From Apteryx mantelli (lineage: Eukaryota > Chordata > Aves > Apterygiformes > Apterygidae): 64,000 nt of DNA. The stretch lies in assembly GCF_036417845.1 (NCBI RefSeq), contig NC_089980.1, positions 39,988,501 to 40,052,500 on the forward strand, given 5' to 3'. Positions 33,833-46,220 of the stretch are shown piece by piece; position 1 is the first letter of the stretch, and every line of letters starts with the position of its first letter. The translations under genes and the position numbers were made by a program. The notes beneath the pieces are model-generated. The model did not search any database. It was given only the letters and a program-made list of their open reading frames with translations, and had not been told where the DNA came from.

Positions 33833-36019
33833 TAATGTTATAGCATATAGATAACATGCAATAAGTTCCTAGAAATTCCATACATGATGCCTTGGTGGGG
33901 GGTTCTACATGCTCCTTATGGATCAGAATGCACTGGAAATGTACAGAAGTACAAATTCAGTCCTCTGAACACAGCAAGCACTTTTCTTATAAGAGTAGCA
34001 TAAGACAACCAGGTATGTAGAGCTAATAAATTATTTAGATGTTTTTATGAGCAGTATATAATGTAGCTGTTCTTGAAATAGTCTCTAAATTGTAGAAATT
34101 TGGGTACAGTGGATGAGCAGTAGATCATATATGGAATTACATGGGACTGTCAGTAATCATTTTTGTAATACCAGTAACAGTGTCTTGGAATTTCAAATAG
34201 CTTTTCAAATATGGATAAGTGTTCACATATATGTTTGCCTAAGCTATATTGTATTTTATATATGACTCTAGAAAAAATAATGATGCATTCTTGTGCACTT
34301 TTGCAGAAGGTCTTCTAACATCTGTTTCAGTTCAATTTTGTACAAGGATCAAGGCAGACTACAAGGTTGTAGCTTAAACAGCAATTCTTTTATCCATTTG
34401 CATGTGCACTCTTGGTAAAATTAATTTTTCTAGCATGCTACTTGTCTTTTTCCCTTTTTGATTTTTGGCTTTTTGGACAGCCTCTGGTATGATGAGAGTG
34501 CTGATACTGTTGAGACTCTTTGGGAACTATTATGGCACAAAGAATAAATTATCTAGCATAGTGAGACTGAGGCATTAACGATACCAAACATTTAAAATCA
34601 GCCCTCCAAACTATGAAGCTGATTTAAAAATCATAGCATTTTGCCACAAATAATTTTGGGGCAAGGGGTTTGGCCTTTTTATATTTGAGCTCTTAGGATT
34701 TATATTTTTCCCCTTTCACTGTAGTCTTAAAAGCAGCTAACTTACTTTTCTACCTTTTTGTCCTTTTTTTTTTAATGAAAGCTGAGAGGTTTTTTTAATG
34801 AAAGCTGAGCTGGAAACCTTAAGTCAACAGATTACATTTCATGAAATTCGTGCAATAATTGCAAGAGTTTACAGCACTGGGATCCTACCTTCTATCCAAC
34901 ACGATAAAGACCCAGAAAGGGCAAAAACATCTGTTTTTTATATTAGGTTTTCACTTTCTGGAATAAATCTGGGAGTAAATGTAGCCCTGATGTTCAACTC
35001 CAGTTCAGCTTCCACTGCAGTAAATGAAATGGCTTTTATTGACTTCAGTGAAAACTGGAGAAGACTCTTATGAGCAATACTCTTTTTCATGTCTCCATGT
35101 TCAGAAAAAAAAATCAGTACTTTGTGAGTTTGCTAACCCATTTTAGATATGCGGAACCTAGTGGAAAAAAGAATTTTAATGTCAGATCAAACCAGGCACA
35201 CAAACATGCCTTGATCTAAGTTCCTTTTAGGTCAATAGAAACTTTCCATTGGGCACTGGGCATTGAATCAAGCCAGATAAATCAAAGCCTAGCCATAAAT
35301 TTAAAATATGAATGGACTCTAAATAAAACTGACAGCCTACAGGGAGATCCTGGGTAATAAGTTTAATACACTGCCAGACCAAAATTCAGAGGGCATGCGC
35401 ACAGTATTATAACAAAATTTACGCAGACTGCATGGAAGTGGTGGGGTAGGGAGATTCCTTTGTTGTTAAAAGCATACGTGGGGAGATTTAAATATAGCAA
35501 TAGGTCAAACCTAGATTAAATTATCAAAAAAATTTAAAGCTATTTAATGTGTAAGAAATTCTAGATGCATCTTTTGACCAGGTTATTGCTGAAAGAAGTA
35601 ATTGTCCAGAAGCCTTATGGAAGTAATATTTGCAGATCTGGCTGTAGTCTTTATCAGCATATTCAATCAAAAGTGACTCAAAGCAGGACTTCTGTGATGT
35701 TGGTAATAGATGTGTCAAATCAGGGCCTGTGAATATCCTATGCAAAGGACATTCATTAATACTGGCCTCTGTTAAAGACACTGCATAGGGCTGTTATTTG
35801 GCAAGCAGGACAGATAAAATGTAGTAATTGTACGTTGACAGTTTGTCCACTTTTGTTGGGCTGTCATTCAGATATGCTCATGGCTTTCCTCATTTCAATC
35901 CTGACCCATGCTTTTGTGTTTCTTGTGTCTTTCCTTTTGAACACAGAGTTACTTGTGATGGTTTTAATAATGCCATATGGTTCTAGTGCAGAGGAGGTCT
36001 GAGTAACACTGAATTGTTA
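33833..36019. other. Intergenic, short repeat-like patch only
   Basis: No gene recognised. At 34977-35065 the string TTGACTTCAGTGAAAACTGG, with a partly inverted counterpart TTCCACTGCAGTAAATG, resembles a widespread amniote repeat that I cannot name. T-rich runs occur at about 34.77 kb, where GAAAGCTGAG is duplicated. Confidence 0.45.
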
Positions 36020-36240
36020 ATCACAGTTCTTGCCTCCAACTCATCTCCGATTCCATCCAGAACACCCTCTAGCATGGCTTCGGTCCTCTCTTCTCCATTG
36101 AGACTTCTCTTGTTCTGCTCTCAAAACCCTCATGGCCATGTGTCATTGCCTTACTTCATCTTCAAATTCCTTGCCCTTTCTGCTGCTTCTGACGTGGCCC
36201 ATCACCCTTTCACTGCAGTGCTCTCCCGGTGAACATTACT
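36020..36240 (+). mobile_element. Decayed LINE (L2-like) reverse-transcriptase fragment
   Basis: The plus frame gives HVSLPYFIFKFLALSAASDV then AHH, close to the non-LTR reverse-transcriptase motif LLDLSAAFDTVDH. The upstream nucleotides TCCAGAACACCCTCTAGCAT and GGCTTCGGTC are also consistent with this part of a LINE. No flanking ends visible; heavily mutated. Confidence 0.5.
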
Positions 36241-36589
36241 GAACTGATTGTCTCCTGCACTGCCAGAAAAATCAGTCCAGCAATTTAACTTTTGGGGATT
36301 CGTCTTCATGAACCTTCTACCCAAGCCTACTTTGGCTTTCCTGTCTTTTGGCCTTTACAGCCTTGTTTACGATACTACTACTTGCTTGTATAGATTCAGA
36401 TACTGGCCCTTCCAGCCACCACAGGAGCAACCTTGGTTTCACAGGGCTAGGGATGCAGGAGTCCTCCACAGATCCTCCAGTCTGTCCCTCTTATCCCATT
36501 GAGGCAGGATAGGTGTACTGTAGGTCATTCCTAGTATATGTTTATCTCACCTGTTAGTGATAGAAGCCTTTGGTGTCTTCTTTCAGGGC

Positions 36590-37030
36590 TTCACTGTCCT
36601 TGTACTAGAACACTTATTATCTAGTATAAATCTCCCTTATTGAAAATGAAACCACTTACAAGTGATCCAATTCACAGTGGAAATGGAGAGCAGTTATTAA
36701 GTATCTTCTTATCCTCACTTTTGCATTCTAGAAAATTTATCCTATGCCCTACTCAGTTTTTGTCTTTTCTGAAATCTATTCTTTTAACCTTGCCTCACAG
36801 GTCACATTTTCCAAACTTCTTGTTACTCTTGTTGCTTCTTCTGTGGATTCCGTTGTTTCCCTGCATCTGTACTGAAGAGTGATACACAAAATAGAACATA
36901 GGATTCCAACTGAGACTTCATCTGTGCTGAGTATGGCAGATTAATTAGCTGTAGTCTTATATAAGGTATCTATTTCAATGCATCCCAGAGTGATGTTTGT
37001 CTCTTTTTTTCAGTACAATCATACCATCTT
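36590..37030 (-). mobile_element. CR1-family LINE remnant, antisense
   Basis: Read on the plus strand it follows the complement of CR1: TAAATCTCCCTTATTG, CTTGCCTCACAGGTCAC, TTCCAAACTTCTTGTTACTC, TTCTGTGGATTCC, GGATTCCAACTGAGACTTC, TGTGCTGAGTATGGCAG, AATGCATCCCAGAGTGATG. It covers the same part of the element as the sense copy at 45.1-45.8 kb. Old and non-coding. Confidence 0.7.
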
Positions 37031-38250
37031 AGAATTAGTTTGGGGCAGAGGTCAAGATGTGCAAAGCTGTCAAGACCGCAGGGCTTCCATGCATGATCAG
37101 CAGCAGAAACATAGAGTCTTTACTAAGGTAAAGTTATTCTATGTCAGTTATTCTCCTGATCATTTGCAATGCTAGCTGCACTGCCTTCTTCTCCCCTCCA
37201 TTCTGTGTTTGCCTTCATATATATTAAGCTTCAGGCTGACCAAGCTTATGGAGAAAGTTGCTTTGTCAGCTGTTTGGTATAAATGTAGGTGAGGACTCAG
37301 CGGGAGAGTGGTGGCAAGGAGGCTGTTGGTAATGCTACAAAGTCAAAGATCAAGGTGGCAGCCCCCATTTTTTATAAAGAACTGGTGGATAATGGCAGAA
37401 GTCAGGCAGTGCTCCTTCTGTTGGGCCAGGTAGTGGACACCAAGGTGTTCAGAGTAGTGGAAGGGCCTTGGCAGCATGCTGCATGAACTTGGGGTTGGTG
37501 CCCATGTTTCCACATGTACATTGTGGGAACTTGTGATTTGGTCTCTGAAACACTCAGAGAAACAATTGGAAGGGTCAGAATTAACCACAATTAGAATTTG
37601 CTGAGCAAATGAAGTTTTTCAGTGCAAAGTGAACTTTAGGAGAGTAAGTAGCACTCTGACACTCTAAATGAGAGAGAAAATCCAAAGTACTACAAAAAGA
37701 TGACCCTAGTCCACAGAAAAAGAGGAAATGGAGTTTGCTGCCACCCCAAGCTGAGATACTGCTGTGTGTGGAGATAGATGCCAGCATTGCTACTGTCATT
37801 TTGCCAAAATCTCTAAGCACCAACAGAATGACTACATGTGACCAGAAAAGATGGAAATGGTATCACTAATCCACAGGGATCCTTTATAGAAAAAATGAAT
37901 AACATTGCAGTAACAAACAAATATGCTGTTTGTACTGCAAACAAGTGGGATTCTTTGAGAAAAGTAGAAACCAACATGTTGCCATAAATGCCATCACTGC
38001 CAGAGTGCCAGAAGGAAAAAGAGGTAAAATTCAGGGCTGAACAGAAGTATTCTTATCCCTCCAAAGGGATAAAAAGATGTGAAACTTTGGTGAGGCCTAG
38101 GGATGGGGACAAATTACTAGGGAGCAGCAAGCTATTGTATGGTAGTCAGGATGCACCACAGTAGTTATTTGTATGCATTCACCCTATGGCAAATACCATG
38201 TTTTGTGGTACATTTGACATTTGATACACTTCTGCACAGCACAACAAATA
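37031..38250 (+). other. Unassigned tract with weak coding-like character
   Basis: One plus frame starting at 37289 gives 65 open codons (including KVAAPIFYKELVDNG and LLLLGQVVDTK). After interruptions the same frame continues with runs of 41, 52 and 62 codons up to about 38160 (for example KYYKKMTLVHRKRGNG; KRCETLVRPRDGDKLLGSSK). Stops are somewhat fewer than expected for AT-rich DNA. I do not recognise the protein. It may be a decayed mobile-element or processed-gene remnant, or chance. Confidence 0.25.
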
Positions 38251-38894
38251 GTTAAGTGTTGCACTGTACAGTGGTATTAGATATCAGAACATGAGTTTAT
38301 ATCATTTGTCAGGCAGCTGGCTTTGAGTGCTTGCTGAGTAAAGAGCTGGGAGTTTCAGTCAGTATTGTGAATGTTTATTTGGGTCTGCAAGTATTAATGA
38401 AGGTTTTAATATGAGTCATGAGAGCTCAGACTGTGATTCATCTAATCTCTGCTGAAAATTCTTTCCAGAGCCAGGTCTTCCCAGCTGAGAATGCTTTGTC
38501 CTAAGCTCTCGTGTGCTTCGTTCCTGCCTGTGTGATCTGGTTTATTCTCTTAGCAGAAGCCTTGAGCCATTTAGCTTGAATGGCTTTCACAATATTAAGA
38601 TACAATTTACCTTTTATCTTAAAGTAGTTCTTCATGCGCTATTGCTATCATCTCAGTGTATTCCTGGTTATTTCTTCCTGCAGTTTATCCTTCAGATTAC
38701 TATTCCCCTTTCTTTGGTGCTAGCCATGTCTTACAGTCAGAAAATAAAGTTCTCCTGTGACTCATATTCCAGGCAAAATGCCATTCATTCTAATAGAGAG
38801 AAGCAGTATCTATCTTCCTGCTATTAATTTACCCAATTCTGTTTTTTGTTGAGATCATTTTCTATACTTTTAAGTAGACCTTGTTTGTTCGCAA

Positions 38895-39110
38895 CATCTT
38901 CTATCTGAGGATCTCACCACACTTTACAGTTTAATAAATTAGACCTTCTAACTTCACTATGAAGTACGTAAATCCTAAGATTTCTTTTCTGCAGATGAAA
39001 AATTCAGACATAGATAATTTAAGAAATTTGTTAATGGCCATAAACCATAACTGATAAATGAGCTGTGATCTGAATCAGTATGTCATGATTCCCTACTTGA
39101 GCTTAACTCT
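38895..39110 (+). mobile_element. MIR-like ancient SINE remnant
   Basis: Collinear with MIR: GAGGATCTCACCACACTTTACAG, AACTTCACTATGAAGTACGTA, TTTTCTGCAGATGAAAAATTCAG, TAAGAAATTTGTTAATGGCC and a TGAGCTGTGATCTGAATC end. Strongly diverged. Confidence 0.6.
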
Positions 39111-39165
39111 TATTTACTTTGTACAAAAACAGAGTTCCCTAGGCCAGCATGTGTGTAAAACTCCT

Positions 39166-39196
39166 TTTCACCCCCAAAACACTTTTGGGGGTGAAA
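39166..39196. repeat. Perfect 14-bp inverted repeat with 3-nt loop
   Basis: Left arm TTTCACCCCCAAAA (39166-39179), loop CAC, right arm TTTTGGGGGTGAAA (39183-39196). Every arm base is paired. Too short for a miRNA precursor and not followed by a T run. Confidence 0.95.
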
Positions 39197-41429
39197 TATC
39201 TGGCATGATCTGTATCACAAAGTAAGTTTGGTTTTAATAAAAAAGAGAAGTTAGAAAATATAATTCTGCCATCCAAGGCCATTTTAAGGCTCTATGAACA
39301 ATTCTATCTTGTAGGCTGAAAATTCTGATGTGGTCTGTACCGCAAAATGACTTAATTTTTTAAGCCAGCTGCCAATGTGCAAGAGAATGAGCATCCTCTT
39401 CATGGACTGCTCATAAACCAGCCCATCAGTTCATCTCTTTTGTGCCTGAACATCAAACTGTGAGTATAGTCACAGGAGAGTAGTGACTTGTTGTCTCAGC
39501 CAGCCCTGATAGCTTTTGGAGGAAGACTAGGATGGGTCTATTCCCAACATCATATTGGGAATGATGTGGTAGACCTGTGCATTATGTACTCCCCAGGCAG
39601 TCCAGGTCCTGGCAGTGGATATGGTGTTATTTTTCCTTTTCTCTTGTCTCCAGTAAAAAAGGGTTAAATTAAAATCATTTATTTGACTCTCTGCTTGTCA
39701 GTGAGGAAATCCACTTATTGAGCATTGCAGCAATATCTTTAGTTTTCAGATTTCTGGCTTTCAGCTTGAGCTGGTGCTGTGTAGGTGGTTTCGTAAGGAC
39801 ACTTAAAAATTGAAGTTGGCCTTTTGAAGGTAATCGGTCTTTGGCAGATGATCTGCAATTAAGATGTTGGGAAATGAAGCTCTGCTTATGAAGGACTGTT
39901 TAAGACAAGACTGTTCAACCTCTGGGCAAGAGGCTGCATTCAGCCCATGCGGGCAGTAGTACTCTTCAGCTTATGCTCATTCCTAGAGGCTGTGAATTCT
40001 AGTTGTGTGTCTGCAGCTTCCTCTGGGCAGCTGTTTTTTCACTCCCTGGCCCCATGGTGCCCCCACACACTAGTCATGGCGTTGCACACAGATTGAATGT
40101 CTGCAATGTGTATGCTCAATAAGCCACCCCATCATGGGCTATGTTGGGCTTATTGTGCACAAGGCACAATATCATGGGCACTTGCCTATGTGCTCAGGAC
40201 TTCCCTGGGCTTGAGGTGCCATTATTGCAGAGTGTCAGTGACAAGGGCCACTCACATATGTGTGGGAAATGGGGACATGAATGTCCTGTTAGCAGTTTGA
40301 AGCTTCAGCACGGGTTTTTAGGCAAGATGGTGTCTATCCTGCAGATGGGAATATTTGGAACTGGGGCTATTAGTTTTGGCCTGCAAGCACAACTGATAAT
40401 CAAACATAAAAACTAAACCCCAAACCCAGCAGCAAAATGCTATCTGCTTGCAACATTCCCTCTCACTGTCTAGATCATGTAACCAAGCTAGTAACAAACC
40501 CCAGCTTACTAGGCAGAAAATCATGTGGTGAAGGGATTGAAACAAGCCTCCGTATTGCAGCTCCTCCTTCAATAATCACAACCCTCTGCTTCAAGCCACC
40601 CACTTCCATACCTCTACTATCCTTCTGGCACAACAGCCCCCAACCCTCCCAAGCTGCATCACACCAGTCCCAGGCACCAGCTTTCCCACCATCATTCTCC
40701 CACATCACAGTACTGCCGGTTGCTCTATTTATCCGGGCTTCTCTGGGCAGTGGAGTCACGGCAATTAGCTGCTCAGCTTGAACCCCGAGGTGGCTGATTC
40801 TCAGAACAGGTTTTTTAACCAGTCTTTAGTTCCTTTAGATCCCTAATAAATGGGTAACAGACTCATTTGCTGTCACTGGCCCTCTATTCCTTTAACAATA
40901 TTTAATCTGTCTTTGCAAAATGTGTGTGAAGTGGGGATTGAAAATGACCCATCCAAAGAACCTGATCTACCCAGGTACTGTAAGCTTGACACATTGGATT
41001 CAGTGGGCATATGAAATATAGCTGATCTGCAGAGCAATTGCACAGCATGTTATGGACTTATGCTTGTTTCAAAAGTAAAGCAAAGCACATTCCTGAAATT
41101 TTTGACTACAAAATATTTTTCATTTTTTAATGGCACTTGAGTGTCTTTTCTGAACCCTTTCAGTGTCTCAACACTGAATTAGTGGAGATCAATCACACAA
41201 ATGTCAAATAGGGCTCTCCACTTTTGATCTATATGTACATTTATGGATTGCATTAGCTCTCTTGGCTACAGAATCGCATTAGAAGCTAATGCTTGGTAGA
41301 CAATCCACATTATGCTCTGCCAAATCTTTTCTGGGTCACATCTTCTCAGGATAGGTCTTCCAGCTTCTACCTGTTCTTTGAATATGATCTGCATTCTTTC
41401 TTCCTAGACCTATAACATTATGGTTGACT
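39197..41429. other. Intergenic, no gene seen
   Basis: No recognised gene. Open frames at 40437-40781 plus and 40475-40759 minus overlap in a C-rich patch and carry no known motif. Confidence 0.5.
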
Positions 41430-41650
41430 ATATTTTTCTGCTTGTGTCCAGTTTGCCATGCCACCCAGATTGTTCTGTATTATTGACCTGTTTTCATTCT
41501 TCACAGCTCCTATAATCTTTGTTGTATCTTTAAACATCATCATCAGTCAGGCCTAGGTGTACTAACGTTTTGCTGTCAGTATGTTTGTCTGTCCTATGCA
41601 CCTTCCCACCCAAGCTTCTACACAGGAATTTGTTGAGGCAGCATAGTCCT
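41430..41650 (-). mobile_element. Possible old interspersed repeat, antisense
   Basis: The plus-strand reading GATTGTTCTGTATTATTGAC, CATTCTTCACAGCTCC and AATCTTTGTTGTATCTTTAAAC resembles a recurrent amniote repeat usually read as ATTCTGTATAATT...CACAACTCC...TTTTTGTGTCATCTGCAAAC. Ends cannot be placed and I do not name the family. Confidence 0.35.
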
Positions 41651-42734
41651 GGTAAATGCAGGATGTACAAGCAATAGAGACACAGTGCCTTCTGTTTTGC
41701 TCAGTCTCCTTTATGGTGGCCTATATCACATCATTTCTGCTGCCTATGGACTGGGCCTTGCTTTTCATAAGCTAACAGTAGTCTTGCAGACTAGTCTTTT
41801 AAGAGAAACTTGATTTTTTTACACACATGCTGCTACCCCAAAAGACATGGAGACACAGCACTGTGCAGACATCGCAGCCCAATTCCAAGGGAACAATTCT
41901 ATATCAAGGCTGGATACAAGAAACCTTCTGAAAGACTCAGGTTGGAAGGACTAAAAAATGGTACTCGCTTGTCCACTGAGAAAACAGACTCTCTGTGCCG
42001 CTACACTGACATGCATGAGATGTACCTTAAGATAACCCTTCTGATAGCAGGGCCATCTGTGCTGACAAATGAGTACATGAACTTCCCCAGAGACCCAGAA
42101 AAGCTAATTGCACCCTCTTGCATATTTGTGACAGGCAAAACTTCCTCTTTCCAAAGAACTTGAGTTGTGTACAAACAGGAAAATCTGTACCGGAAAAAGA
42201 GAACATTGTCAAGAACTTGAAACAATAGAATATCAGAATAGAAATGCTAATGAGGTATCAAATATTCATTCTCTCTCTGCCCTTTCCTGCTAGTAACTTA
42301 ATAACAGTTTTCCTCCAAATTATCGGTGTGATTATCTCACAGATAATAGGAATTCCCTAATATGTGGTGGGCATTATGCACTTCTGATTTAAAATTATGG
42401 TAATTTGTTTCTCATTCACTAGTTAAAGAGTTTGGTCATGTAGTGAGACCAATAAGACTATTAGGTGAGCAAATATGATATTGCTATTCAAGAAAAAAGC
42501 AAATCTAGAAAAGGTTAAATATTTTTGTTTCTTTGATATTATGTGAGCACAGATCCTGTTTGCAGCCTTTTGAATTTTTAAACCTTGCAAACAGTATGTG
42601 TAGTTAAGTTATAAAAATGGTCACCTAGTATTTATATATCAAGCAAGAACATTCAATTTTTGAATTAGAAATACATTTTTGGAAAGTTTGGTTTCATATG
42701 CTAGCGCTCAAGCAAACCTCTAAGTGTTTGCTGC
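41651..42734. other. Intergenic, no gene seen
   Basis: The 117-codon open frame at 41810-42163 has no recognised motif. Otherwise AT-rich. Confidence 0.5.
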
Positions 42735-42870
42735 CAGGCTAAGACCTGAGGCTAAGACAGGGATCTGACTGTCTCCTTGCTACAGGAGCAAGCACTTTGT
42801 ACTGGTCACTGTCAGAGACAGGGTTTTGGACTAGATGAATCTGGCCTATCTGCACTGGTAAGTAACATCC
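42735..42870 (+). mobile_element. CR1-like LINE 3' tail, old
   Basis: TACTGGTCACTGTCAGAGACAGG followed by TTTGGACTAGATGAATCTGGCC matches the terminal wording of an older amniote CR1 lineage (CTGGCCACTGTCAGAGACAGG...CTAGATGGA). Only the last stretch remains. Confidence 0.6.
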
Positions 42871-45094
42871 CTAAATTGAAACTTCATTTCTGAATTGCTG
42901 TACTCTCTGTAGACTTGGTTTACTAGCTCCCTGTATATAATTTTTTATGTCACTTCCTAGATAATGAGATATTTTAACAGTAGATTTTGAACTAATTCAC
43001 AGAATCACACAGAAACCAAACTATGTCAATATTGCCATTAAATGGAACATTTTTGTTTTCTTTTTAAGTTAGCCTTTCTTTATATGTAGACTCTTGGCAC
43101 CACCTAGTGTTTGAATATGCAGACCAACTCTGTAGATCTCTGGGCACAGAGTAGCTCTACAAAAGGGTTTAGTTAGCTATAGTAAAAACTAGTGGTGCTG
43201 GCAACCATCCCCTAATTAATTTCATGCAATTAAGCTTTTCCAGTTGCAGAATGCAAATATACCAGAGGAGAATATGCAAACTCCTTTCCATGGTTGTGGC
43301 TTCCAATCCCTCCTCTGTCTCATAATGAGAACTGGAACTAAAAAATCAGTTCAGGCTTCCTGAATTGAAATGGACATCTGTGTGTCCATTAATGACAAAT
43401 GTACAACACTTATCATGGAAATAAGGAGGATGTTAGATGAAGCTTCAAGCACAGCTCAGATGGAGAAAATGATTTTGCTCCTCTTCTAGACTGGTGCCAG
43501 CTCCTCACCCAAGCCATAACAGCAGCTCTCTGCATCCTAAATTTAGCTGGTGTTTATCCCCCTTTCTAGGAGATGATGTTGACCTCCCAGTTCTTACATG
43601 GAGTTCTGCAGAAACAGAACCATAATTACAAATATATGTAATCTATAATTACATATGCTACTCTGCAGAAAATCTGCCAGCAAAGCTTTTCTGTCAAAAA
43701 AGTTTGGTTTGCTACCAAAGCATTGATTTTATTAAGATCAGTAAAAAAATGTATAGTTTAGTATAGAAATCTATGGCTTCTAATGAAGCTCAGAGAACGT
43801 AGTTTCTGATTTCTGATATATTGGGACCATAACTTGCAGCAGCTGAGTGAAAAGATCTGTGTGAAATGTACAGTGTAGTTAGCCAAGTGTGAAGGGGAAA
43901 AAATTGCTGTGATAACAAATTACGCTTCCTTCTATGTGCTGTGAGAAATGTGGTCAAGCAAGAAAATTACATCTCATTGTCAGTTTATGCCAGGCCTAAT
44001 GAAAGGCAGGAGAGGCGATATCATTTTTAACTGATAGCTTTGCTTGTTTTTTGTGACTCCATGAATGTGACCCAGCTGCTGGTTATTGAGGTATTGACAG
44101 GAATGGCTGGGAAAAGACAATCTGCTATAGATAACTAGAGATAGAGGCAGAGGATGCGTAAAAGAAAGAACAGAGAGGATATTCAGCATTTAAACAAAAC
44201 TTTATGGATTCTCCTACATACACTGAATTTGGCTATGCAAGGAACAGATTCTGAGTGCTTTCCTGGAAAGGTAATCAGCTGGACTAGAGAGCCTGACCCA
44301 TTATTAAGGAAACAATTGTGATTTTTTTTCTGTGGCTGTGTTTTCTGAAAGAATTAAGCATCTGGTCTAAGGTTGTCCTTTATGCTCCCTCTCTAGTAAA
44401 TGCAGAGAGAAAGCATTTTCAGAAGGTGATTCATTCTGTGTATCTGAAATTTATTTCAGCATAGATGAATCCAGAGCTCAAGGGGTAGTTTTTCCATTCC
44501 TGGATTGTAGAGGAGGCCTAAAGGACAAGCTTAGACATGATGCCAATTTTAGATGATTTAGGTGAGATGAATCCTGTACTAAGTCAGAGGTAAGAAGCAA
44601 GGTGAGGAGAAGACAAATGAAGAAAAATGCACCATTAATACTGTGAATCCCCCTTTCTCTCTCAGGTGCCTGTTATTTATTCAGCATATTGGAGGAAAAG
44701 GTGACAGGCCGGATAGTCTTGAGACCTATGTCCTGTGAGTGCATGAACTGATCTGCAGCACTTGGCATCTCTGTTCCTTGCTGCCCTCTGCCCATGGACT
44801 CCATCTATATCTGTTTTAGATCACTTTTTGTTGTATTAGATGATCTGATGAATGCATGAATCTACTCATAAAACAAATGGCAAGATTAAGCATTTCTCTG
44901 GGGGCTGATTCCACCCAGGTTTATGTTCAAACTAGTTGACAGAACCTTACTTGAGTTGTCTGCAGCTTGATTGTGGCTGGTGAATATAGGCCCTGAGGCT
45001 TTCCTCTCTCACAGCTGTCACAACATAATATCCTAGTCTGTCCTTTAGAGTGAGCACAAAATCCTTATGGAGGGTCCATATCAGCCATTTCCGT
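42871..45094. other. Intergenic, no gene seen
   Basis: No gene, RNA or placeable mobile element. A small imperfect hairpin (AATGGACA...TGTCCATT) at about 43370. Confidence 0.5.
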
Positions 45095-45775
45095 AGAAAA
45101 GAATCTGGGGTTACGTGGATCCATAAGCTGCATATGAATCAGGCATGTGATAGGATTGCAAAACAGACAAATGACATTCTGGGAAGTGTTAATAACAGGG
45201 TCATGCATAAGACAAAGAAGGTCATTTTTCTGGTCTGTTTGGCACTGGATTTTTATTCCTCAGCTGGAATAGAGTCTCTTATTTTGGACACTGTGTTTTA
45301 AAACAGACATAGAAAAAACAGAAAGAGTTGAGAGAAAAGCAATGGAAATGACAGACAGCTCAGAAAATCTAACCTCTGAGGAATGACAGAAGGAAGTTAG
45401 GCTAAAAAAAAAACAGAGAAAACTGAGGGAAGGGGAAATATAGCAATCTTTAAAGTATGTTTTCAGTTGTTACCCAGTAGATCATCTGTTGTCTGTGTTT
45501 GGTGCAGGTAAGAAGTTAAGAAGTTAAAAAGTAATTAGCTTAATTTACAACAAAAGAGATTTAGATTAGCAATTAAAAAATTTTTCTAGTTAGAAGGGCA
45601 ATGAAATGGGGGTGAAGGAATGTTACCTGCAGTCGTTGTAGAATCACTTTCACTGGAAGCTGTTAAGAACAGAAGCATCGGTCAGGAATAGTCTGATATA
45701 TTTCATTCTGTGTTGGTGCTGGGAATGGGCTAAATGATGGTAGGAAATCTCTTTCAGCTTTAGATTTCTAACTCT
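45095..45775 (+). mobile_element. CR1-family LINE remnant, sense
   Basis: Collinear with the end of CR1 ORF2 and the 3' tail: AAAAGAATCTGGGGTTACGTGGAT, CATAAGCTGCATATGAATCAG, ACATTCTGGGAAGTGTTAATAACAGGGTC, CTCAGCTGGAATAGAGTCT, GAGAGAAAAGCAATGGAAATGA, CTAACCTCTGAGGAATGACAGAAGGAAGTTAGG, CACTTTCACTGGAAGCTGTTAAG. Stops and indels throughout. It covers the same part of CR1 as the antisense copy at 36.6 kb. Confidence 0.75.
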
Positions 45776-45889
45776 CTGTGGTACTGTCAAAATTCAGTAA
45801 AAGCTGTATTTATTTTGCTCAGATGGAGTGGCACATATACGTGACCTTCCCCATCAATTTAATCATATGCCTGCCTTTTATTCCTACAG

Positions 45890-46220
45890 CTTGCATTCCT
45901 TGGCTGTCTCTCTATGTCCAAATTGCAGTGGAGCCTGACTACCAGCCTGTCTTGGACCAGGACCTTGTTGCCTTCCTCCATGCGTTTTTCACTTCCATCC
46001 TGGATCACTGCACTCACTTTTATTAGAACAAAGGTAATCTGAATTAATACAAAAGAAGGCTGTACCTGTACTCAGTATTGTGTCATCCACAGAGCACATT
46101 TCATCTCTCTTATATAGACTGCATTGACTTCCACTTAATTTTCAGCTAAGTTAAAATGTTTATTTTGTCATCAAAAGCTCTATAAGGCTTGGGCTCTGTC
46201 TATCTAGGGGTATCTCTACA
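45890..46220 (+). mobile_element. Decayed L2-like LINE reverse-transcriptase C-terminal fragment
   Basis: Plus-strand reading: AFLHAFFTSILDHCTHFY resembles the LINE signature HAFVTSRLDYCNALY. About 100 bp on, EHISSLLYRLH, stop, LPLNFQLS resembles the LHWLP motif with Trp changed to a stop (TGA at 46125-46127). The following NVYFVIKSS, and KAL in a neighbouring frame, resemble the LVYKAL region. Found directly after a CR1 remnant, but the wording is that of the L2/jockey-like clade, so a separate insertion. Confidence 0.6.

Noticed and set aside
39166-39196. Hairpin considered as a miRNA precursor
   Set aside because: The stem is only 14 bp with a 3-nt loop; a precursor needs roughly 60-80 nt with a longer stem.
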